Below, piece by piece: positions 34,280-39,935 of a DNA stretch of 39,935 bases. How positions within the stretch are numbered: position 1 is the first letter of the stretch; each line of letters begins with the position of its first letter. Location of the stretch: NCBI GenBank assembly GCA_050944355.1, contig JBMNQX010000016.1, positions 1 to 39,935 of the forward strand, in the 5' to 3' direction. Source of the stretch: UBA4285 sp050944355. GTDB taxonomy: Bacteria; Bacillota; Clostridia; Lachnospirales; Lachnospiraceae. The position numbers were made by a program, and so were the translations under genes. Under the pieces are notes generated by a model. That model was given only the letters and a program-made list of their open reading frames with translations. It made no database searches and was not told the origin of the DNA.

Positions 34280-34307
34280 ATTATACGGATATTTTTGTCT
34301 CTGGCAA
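34280..34307 (-). promoter_or_regulatory. Promoter of the rubredoxin gene
   Basis: On the minus strand TTGCCA (34302-34307), a 16-bp spacer and a perfect TATAAT (34280-34285) lie about 50 bases before the ATG. Confidence 0.75.
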
Positions 34308-34427
34308 TATGGACAAATCCGACTTTTTCAATCCCCGGCCTGAGGCTTAAAACCACTTGGAATCCGTGCGGCCGGCATGTTATGGTATATCCATTGAATC
34401 CATAACGGCTTTATGAAAGGAGGCGCA

Positions 34428-36023
34428 GTGACACTACCGGTATTTTTACTGCTGGCAGCGATTGTAATTTTTTCATGTGTACTGTTGAATAATGTTTCGA
34501 ACCGGATCGGGATTCCGTATCTGCTGTTCTTTATTGTGCTGGGAATGGTGTTCGGGGCGGATGGTTTGGTCCGGATCGAGTTTGATAACGCAGAGGTCAC
34601 CCGGGATATCTGTTCGGCGGCCCTGCTTGTCATCATGTTTTACGGCGGCTTTGGAACGAACTGGAAGCAGGCGAAGAAGACGGCACTGCCTTCCGCTGTC
34701 CTGGCATCGGCCGGCGTCGCGGCGACGGCGCTGCTGACAGGAGCGTTCGGCCATTTTGTCCTGGGATTTCCGCTTCTTGAGAGCATGATTCTCGGATCGG
34801 CGGTTTCTTCGACGGACGCAGCATCCGTATTTTCCATCCTGCGGGCGAAGCGCCTGAATCTCCGATACAACACGGCTTCTATTCTGGAACTTGAGTCCGG
34901 CAGCAACGACCCGTTTTCGTATCTGCTGACGGTCTGCTTCATCAGCCTGGCGTCGGGCACCGCCGGCGGTGCAGATCTTATCTGGATGCTGGTACGGCAG
35001 CTGGCGCTCGGCGCTGGTTTCGGCGTTCTCATTGCGCTTGTGTCGAGGCAGCTTCTGTGCCGAATGCGTTTTGCCAACGAGGGGTTCGGTGCTGTTTTCC
35101 TGCTCGGCATCGCGGTCCTTTCGTATGCTCTGCCCGAGGCGCTGGGAGGAAACGGGTATCTTTCGGCGTATCTGGCGGGCATCGCCATCGGCAATGAAGA
35201 ATTTAAGGGAAAGCGGGAAATGGTGCATTTTTTCGACAGCCTGACGGATATGTGCCAGATGCTGATTTTCTTTCTTCTGGGTCTGCTTTCCTATCCGAGC
35301 CGTCTCCCGGCGGTGGCGCTCCCGGCCATTCTGCTCTCGCTTTTTATGCTGTTTGCGGCGCGTCCTCTGGTGGTGATGCTCCTCGGCCTCCCGTTCGGGA
35401 TCCGGCTGCGGCAGGGGCTGACGATATCCTGGGCCGGCTTCCGCGGGGCGTCTTCCATTGTTTTTGCGATTTATGCGGTGACGGCGGCTCAGCTGTCATT
35501 TGATCTGTACCACATTGTATTTTTCATTGTGCTGCTTTCCATTCTTGTCCAGGGATCCCTTCTGCCGGCGGTTGCCCGGAAACTGGATATGATCGACGAG
35601 ACGGAAGATGTCATGAAGACGTTCAGCGATTACTCGGAAGAGAGCCCGGTGGAGTTTATCCATGTCCGGATACCGCAGGGGCATCCGTGGGACGGCAGGC
35701 CTCTTTCGGACATCCAGTTTCCGCTGGGAACGCTGGCTGTGATGCTGGTGCGGGGCGGCAGACGGATTGTCCCCGGCGGCGCGACGAAACTGCAGGGCGG
35801 CGATGATCTGATTCTGACAGGCCCGTCCGCGGGCGGTGAGGAGACACTGCACATAACGGAGTCGACGGTCGGCGCAGACAGCCCGTGGCTCGGAAAACCG
35901 CTGAGCGAGATCAGCGGCGAGGGGCTCTTGATTCAAATTATCCGGGACAGCCGCACACTGATTCCGGACGGATCGACGCGCCTTAAGCCCGGCGACCGCC
36001 TGATCTGGCATCGTGGAAAATAA
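34428..36023 (+). CDS. Potassium/proton (CPA1-type) antiporter with C-terminal RCK domains
   Basis: 531 residues from GTG 34428. The longer ATG at 34413 lies upstream of, and within 3 bases of, the AAAGGAGG ribosome binding site and is rejected. The first ~380 residues are 12-13 membrane helices of the CPA1 family (GSAVSSTDAASVFSILRAKR, SGSNDPFSYLLTVCF) with the ion-binding Asp in SSTDAA and ND. The rest holds two RCK_C/TrkA-C-like domains (VEFIHVRIPQGHPWDGRPLS and GADSPWLGKPLSEIS), as in NhaP2/CvrA K+/H+ antiporters. It would control cytosolic K+ and pH. The RCK domains suggest nucleotide or ligand gating. It is divergent from the rubredoxin gene. Confidence 0.93.
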   Translation: MTLPVFLLLAAIVIFSCVLLNNVSNRIGIPYLLFFIVLGMVFGADGLVRIEFDNAEVTRDICSAALLVIMFYGGFGTNWKQAKKTALPSAVLASAGVAATALLTGAFGHFVLGFPLLESMILGSAVSSTDAASVFSILRAKRLNLRYNTASILELESGSNDPFSYLLTVCFISLASGTAGGADLIWMLVRQLALGAGFGVLIALVSRQLLCRMRFANEGFGAVFLLGIAVLSYALPEALGGNGYLSAYLAGIAIGNEEFKGKREMVHFFDSLTDMCQMLIFFLLGLLSYPSRLPAVALPAILLSLFMLFAARPLVVMLLGLPFGIRLRQGLTISWAGFRGASSIVFAIYAVTAAQLSFDLYHIVFFIVLLSILVQGSLLPAVARKLDMIDETEDVMKTFSDYSEESPVEFIHVRIPQGHPWDGRPLSDIQFPLGTLAVMLVRGGRRIVPGGATKLQGGDDLILTGPSAGGEETLHITESTVGADSPWLGKPLSEISGEGLLIQIIRDSRTLIPDGSTRLKPGDRLIWHRGK

Positions 36024-36172
36024 ATTTGTCATGGGTACTTGAAATTCCATTTACATTTGATACAATTAAGTTGTGCAAAATATAAATAGCACTCCTGACA
36101 AATGAAAGGATTGCAGAGGACATCCGGGCAGCGCAAAGGCTGCCGGGGATATTTCGGATAAGGAGGCCTACA

Positions 36173-36718
36173 ATGAGCAGTTTTTATGATTATTCCGTGA
36201 CGGATCGCCAGGGAAACGCGGTTCCGATGAAGAAGTTTGAGGGCAAGGTGGTTCTGGTCGTCAATACGGCGACGGGCTGCGGATTTACGCCGCAATATGA
36301 GGATCTCGAAAAGATCTACGAGGAAGACCACGAGAAGGGCCTGGAGATCCTGGACATTCCGTGCAACCAGTTCGCGGGGCAGACACCGGGAACGGACGAA
36401 GAGGTTCATCAGTTCTGCACGCTCAAATATCACACGCAGTTTGATCAGATGAAGAAGAGTGAAGTCAACGGTGAGGGAGCCCTGGATTTGTACAAGTTCC
36501 TGAAAAGCCAGAAGACGTTTGAGGGATTCGGCAAGGGACCGAAGGCGCTGATGATGAGCGCAATGTTAAAAAAGATCGATCCGGACTACAAAAACAATTC
36601 GGAGATCAAGTGGAATTTTACGAAATTTCTGATCGACCGCCAGGGAAATGTCGTGAAGCGGTTTGAGCCGACGGCCGACATGAAGACGGTGAAGGAAGCC
36701 ATCGAAGCGCTTCTGTGA
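36173..36718 (+). CDS. Glutathione peroxidase-like thiol peroxidase
   Basis: A 181-residue thioredoxin-fold peroxidase. The peroxidatic Cys is at about 36 in NTATGCGFTPQY (Cys, not selenocysteine). IPCNQFAGQ provides the Gln of the catalytic tetrad plus a Cys that could act as resolving residue, and IKWNFTKFLIDRQG provides Trp and Asn. Bacterial members usually use thioredoxin, not glutathione, to reduce hydroperoxides. AAGGAGGCC lies 6 bases before the ATG. It is followed 24 bases later by an OhrR-like regulator on the same strand, so the two probably form an operon that the regulator controls. Confidence 0.95.
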   Translation: MSSFYDYSVTDRQGNAVPMKKFEGKVVLVVNTATGCGFTPQYEDLEKIYEEDHEKGLEILDIPCNQFAGQTPGTDEEVHQFCTLKYHTQFDQMKKSEVNGEGALDLYKFLKSQKTFEGFGKGPKALMMSAMLKKIDPDYKNNSEIKWNFTKFLIDRQGNVVKRFEPTADMKTVKEAIEALL

Positions 36719-36742
36719 AGAGAGAAAGCCAGGGGATGAGTG

Positions 36743-37171
36743 ATGGATACAGATGAGGCTCTGAAACTGAAGAATCAGCTCTGCTTTCCGCTGTATGCGG
36801 CGGCGAGGAAGATCACGTCCGCGTACACGCCGATCTTAAAGCCGCTGGGCCTGACATACACGCAGTATCTGGTCTTTCTCGTGCTTTGGGAGCAGGACGG
36901 AATCAGCATGGGACAGCTGGGAAAGAAACTTCGCCTCGACAGCGGCACGCTGACGCCGCTGGTTAAAAAGATGGAAAGGAGCGGCTATCTGATCCGGCGC
37001 CGCAGCAGCCAGGATGAGAGGAGCGTCGATCTGTTTCTGACGGATTCCGGAAAAGCGGTGAAAGAGAAAGTGCGGGATGTTCCGGCAAAAATGCGCTGTG
37101 AAGTCAGCGCCCTGACAGACAGGGATATGCTGGAATTATACCGCCTGCTGTACAAGTTTCTGGACAACTGA
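36743..37171 (+). CDS. MarR-family regulator, OhrR-like peroxide sensor
   Basis: A 142-residue winged-helix regulator. The N-terminal NQLCFPLYAAARKITSAYTP is the OhrR hallmark, with the redox-sensing Cys at about residue 14. YTQYLVFLVLWEQDGISMGQ with LGKKLRLDSGTLTPLVKKME and LIRRRSSQDERSVDLFLTDSG forms the DNA-binding winged helix. Oxidation of the Cys by organic peroxides normally releases the repressor from DNA. ATG at 36743 has AGGGG 7 bases before it, and a GTG one codon earlier is possible. It sits directly after the glutathione peroxidase gene, its likely target. Confidence 0.94.
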   Translation: MDTDEALKLKNQLCFPLYAAARKITSAYTPILKPLGLTYTQYLVFLVLWEQDGISMGQLGKKLRLDSGTLTPLVKKMERSGYLIRRRSSQDERSVDLFLTDSGKAVKEKVRDVPAKMRCEVSALTDRDMLELYRLLYKFLDN

Positions 37172-37196
37172 TTTTAATGATACAGCCTGTCGAAAA

Positions 37197-37231
37197 AAGA
37201 TGGCGGCCCGGGATTTCCGGGCCGCCATTTT
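37197..37231. terminator. Bidirectional terminator between OhrR and the surface-protein gene
   Basis: ATGGCGGCCCGG and CCGGGCCGCCAT (37200-37228) form a perfect 12-bp stem. A-run before and T-run after let it work on both strands, which is needed because the genes converge. Confidence 0.93.
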
Positions 37232-37274
37232 GTCAGCTGATTTGATTTTACAAATCGAAGTTCAGCGACTTTTT

Positions 37275-39806
37275 TCAGCTGTTCTGTCTCCTGCGGATCA
37301 CACCAGACGCGAGAGCTGCCGCTGAAACCACTGTCAGTATCAGCCAGAGACCCAGATGATTGGTGTCGCCGGTTGAAGGTGATGCTGACTCAACGGTGGA
37401 AGCGGCTGTCGTTGTCGTCGCCGCAGTCGTCGTTGTGGTTGTTTCCGTTGCAGTCGTAGTGGTTGTGGTCGTTGTGGTGGTCTCAACTTTATTCTTTGTA
37501 TTTGTCACGGTGAGACCGTTCTCTTTCTTCGTATAGCCGTCAGGCGTATAGTCATTGCCATCGGCATCGACTTCCTTGACAGTATAGGTATAAGCATTGC
37601 CGGCGCTGTCTGTGTCCGGGAGATTCGTCCATGTCACAGTCGCAGAGCTGCTGCCAGAAGTTGTCACCACAGCCTGAATGGCTGTCTGATCATCTGTGAG
37701 ATCGTCGTCTGTCAGAGCCGTTCCATTGCGGTACAGCTGGAAATACACTGTCGGATGATCGCTCGTATCCGCAGTTGTTCCGTCGTTCTGCACCCAGTTC
37801 TTTGTAGCCGTGATGTCCGAATACGTGATTTCTTTCTTGTTGGTCACGGTTGTACCGTCTTCGCTCTTCGTATAGCCGTCAGGGGTGTAGTCATTGCCAT
37901 CGGCGTCGACTTCCTTAACGGTATAGGTATATGCGTTTCCGGAGTTGTCGTACAGCGGCAGATTTGTCCAGGAAACCTCAGATGAGCTTTCTCCGGCTTC
38001 CGTGACCACTGCCTGAATGGCAGTCTGATCGTCCGGGAGATCATCGTCTGTCAGAGCCGTGCCGTCGCGGTACAGCTGGAAATATACGGTGCGCTCGGAA
38101 GTGCTTGTATCTGCTGTTGTGCCGTCGGCTTTGGTCCAGTTTTTCGTGGCCGTGATTGTTCCGGTTTTGACGTCGTTTTTAAATGTAACTGCCGTACCGG
38201 CCTCGCCGCCGAGAGATACAAACTTACTGGAAGGAAGACTTGAGGAGTCAATCCAGTCCGGAATGTCATCTGCTATTTCTTCAATCTCATAATAGCCGCT
38301 GTCCAGTTCGGATAAAGTGGCAACGCCATCGGATCCGGTGACGATCTCCGCGTAATCCGCCCCATCATACCAGCCTGACACACGCGTCGTATCACTTTTG
38401 CTCACTACCTGATAAACACGGAAGTGAACACCCTTGATCGGATCGGTCGTTCCGTTGACAACTTTTGTGATCTGAATGGTTCCTGCGGGGACCCCGGAAG
38501 CGTTGCCACTTGCGCTGGGGACCGTGGCATGGCCGTTTATAGGAGTTGTGAACGCTGTAGTACTTTCGGTTGTGTAATATGTTGCGCTGGCCGTATTGTC
38601 AATTGTACCACCGGCAGCTGCCGAAGTGCTGGTTCTGAACTGAATCAGCCCTATATTTCCATTTAAGGAAAGACCGTTTACTACAACCGGGACCTCAAAT
38701 GTCACCTGGGCAGATCCAGCGGTATTACTGATATAAATCTCACCGCCGATCGCTTCAAAATCTTCTACAGTATATACAGCCCAATTCCAGCCATCGTCTG
38801 TTCGGATCGAATAGGAAATAAAATAGTTGTCCGGAAGGGTCTCGGTAGCCGGAAGTGGGTCTGTGACAACTATTTTTGTACTTTCATCCAGATTCGTTTC
38901 TTCCTGCCTGTTTATCCAGATCTGCCAGTCGATTATACTTGTATTGTCAGTTTCCGCGGAACCTCCCTTGGTACCAAAGGCACCCGTGCCGGATCCTGTT
39001 CCCGGTTTTACAGTGATCGTCTTCGATATACTGCCTGCCGTAATTGTAGCTGCTTCACCGCTCTCAGAAGAAGGAGTCCCGGTAGCTCTGATCGTAAAAG
39101 TGACAGAGCCCTTTACATGCAGCAGTTCGTCGACATTGTCATTAAATGTTATTGTCACGCCGCTTGCTGTTACCACAGCACTTCCGATTGATGTGCCGCT
39201 TGGATCATCGTCCAGATACAGGTCGATCGTTTCTGAGTAGCCTGTAAATGTTACGCTATCCGGTGTTGTCCAGCCCACTGCGATTGTGTCGCCGCTCTCG
39301 ATATTCAATCCGCTCTTGCCATCTTCGGAAAAGGCAACGGTCACAGTAAAATCATTATATGTATATACGCTGTCGCTGCTTGTGGTAATGCTGTCAACGG
39401 CTGCATCAGAAATATTGGTGCTGCCATTGTAGCTCATGAGACTGATACCCGCAGCTGCGGCAGCTGTCGTTGTGGTCTCGTCAGTGGATGCTGTTGCAGT
39501 CCCGGCAGCGGCTGTCGAAGTTTCCGCGGCTGCCGTCGTGGTTTCAGCCGTGATGGCTGAGGCTTCGGTCGTCGTCGGCGTCGTGGCAACTGTCGTTGTT
39601 GTTGTGGCGGTTGTTGTGGCGGCCCCGGCGGCTGCCATCGTTTCAGCAGTTGTGGTGCTTACTGTCTGAAAAGCAGCTGTCGTTGTCTGCTGTGCCGAGC
39701 TGCCGTCCTGCGCGCTGTCGGCCATCGCCGGCACTGTGCAGGTCAGAACAAGAGCAATGGCTGTGACAATCGCAGCAGCTTTGCCGTAAATGTGCGGCTT
39801 CTTCAT
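37275..39806 (-). CDS. Cell-wall-anchored surface protein with Cna_B repeats (pilin/adhesin-like)
   Basis: 843 residues. ATG at 39806 is chosen because GGGGAGG sits 6 bases upstream and a signal peptide (MKKPHIYGKAAAIVTAIALV) follows. A Thr/Ala-rich region (about 35-140) precedes an adhesin-like beta domain (about 150-430). One spaA/Cna_B-like domain starts GTIQITKVVNG, then two near-identical 113-residue Cna_B repeats begin ITATKNW and contain YTVKEVDADG and a VTN close. The Lys/Asn plus Glu set fits internal isopeptide bonds. A poly-Thr stalk leads to SPSTGD, a hydrophobic helix and RRRQNS, an LPXTG-like sorting signal. No sortase gene is in the window. Confidence 0.9.
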   Translation of the reverse strand: MKKPHIYGKAAAIVTAIALVLTCTVPAMADSAQDGSSAQQTTTAAFQTVSTTTAETMAAAGAATTTATTTTTVATTPTTTEASAITAETTTAAAETSTAAAGTATASTDETTTTAAAAAGISLMSYNGSTNISDAAVDSITTSSDSVYTYNDFTVTVAFSEDGKSGLNIESGDTIAVGWTTPDSVTFTGYSETIDLYLDDDPSGTSIGSAVVTASGVTITFNDNVDELLHVKGSVTFTIRATGTPSSESGEAATITAGSISKTITVKPGTGSGTGAFGTKGGSAETDNTSIIDWQIWINRQEETNLDESTKIVVTDPLPATETLPDNYFISYSIRTDDGWNWAVYTVEDFEAIGGEIYISNTAGSAQVTFEVPVVVNGLSLNGNIGLIQFRTSTSAAAGGTIDNTASATYYTTESTTAFTTPINGHATVPSASGNASGVPAGTIQITKVVNGTTDPIKGVHFRVYQVVSKSDTTRVSGWYDGADYAEIVTGSDGVATLSELDSGYYEIEEIADDIPDWIDSSSLPSSKFVSLGGEAGTAVTFKNDVKTGTITATKNWTKADGTTADTSTSERTVYFQLYRDGTALTDDDLPDDQTAIQAVVTEAGESSSEVSWTNLPLYDNSGNAYTYTVKEVDADGNDYTPDGYTKSEDGTTVTNKKEITYSDITATKNWVQNDGTTADTSDHPTVYFQLYRNGTALTDDDLTDDQTAIQAVVTTSGSSSATVTWTNLPDTDSAGNAYTYTVKEVDADGNDYTPDGYTKKENGLTVTNTKNKVETTTTTTTTTTATETTTTTTAATTTTAASTVESASPSTGDTNHLGLWLILTVVSAAALASGVIRRRQNS

Positions 39807-39935
39807 ATGTTTCCTCCCCTTTTTCATGTATATAAAAAATCCTGTTCCAATCACATACACAGGCTGTGAACAGACCATATGAAACAACTGAAACAGGTCA
39901 ATACGGATTCTTCATATAAACTTCTTTATTAATTA

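Overview
The window looks like a chromosomal segment of a GC-rich member of the Clostridia (Bacillota), most likely a gut Lachnospiraceae-type anaerobe. This rests on strong AGGAGG-type ribosome binding sites with frequent GTG/TTG starts, a GPH-family sugar symporter beside several glycoside hydrolases, an EFR1-type flavodoxin-ferredoxin protein, a DUF4405 membrane protein, lipobox lipoproteins and a sortase-type cell-wall protein. No rRNA, tRNA, CRISPR array or phage genes were seen. The species cannot be fixed from the sequence alone.

Layout. 1-749: the 3' end of an IS256-family transposase, then non-coding repeats. 750-13044: a glycan-use locus, with a GH31 enzyme and an AraC regulator on the minus strand. 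Divergent from them is a plus-strand operon of GPH symporter, GH2, sugar isomerase-like TIM barrel, a large jelly-roll glycosylhydrolase and GH1, closed by a terminator. 13045-13791: repeats. 13792-21480: a small flavodoxin, AzlC/AzlD amino-acid exporter, flavodoxin-domain lipoprotein, LysR regulator, DUF4405 membrane protein, EFR1 protein and a two-domain esterase lipoprotein. 21613-24763: iron-dependent alcohol dehydrogenase and two aldo/keto reductases. 24943-25565: a 126-bp tandem repeat array. 25581-28039: a frameshifted Xre-type regulator, an esterase lipoprotein, a truncated carboxymuconolactone decarboxylase remnant and a cupin. 28040-28531: repeats. 28576-37171: MATE exporter, class I ribonucleotide reductase (nrdAB), rubredoxin, a CPA1/RCK-type cation/proton antiporter, glutathione peroxidase and an OhrR-like MarR regulator. 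37275-39806: a Thr-rich, Cna_B-containing surface protein with a C-terminal sorting signal.

How the genes work together. The first third imports an oligosaccharide by cation symport and trims it inside the cell, since none of the five sugar-processing enzymes shows a signal peptide. The middle third is a redox and ester-processing region. Three of its genes (flavodoxin lipoprotein, EFR1 protein, esterase lipoprotein) share an almost identical promoter box, ATATTGTAC followed 18 bp later by a -10 element, so they probably form one regulon, perhaps under the local LysR protein. The last third groups oxygen and peroxide functions: oxygen-dependent RNR, rubredoxin, glutathione peroxidase and an OhrR-like sensor.

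The most unusual features are not genes. The word TGACAAATG and its core CAAATG are strongly over-represented on both strands, in several reading frames and in leaders. A family of TCAGCAA-rich, hairpin-forming intergenic elements occurs at three loci. The 126-bp array shows a two-unit higher-order alternation. The shared promoter box described above is the best lead to an undescribed regulon. All counts were made by eye.
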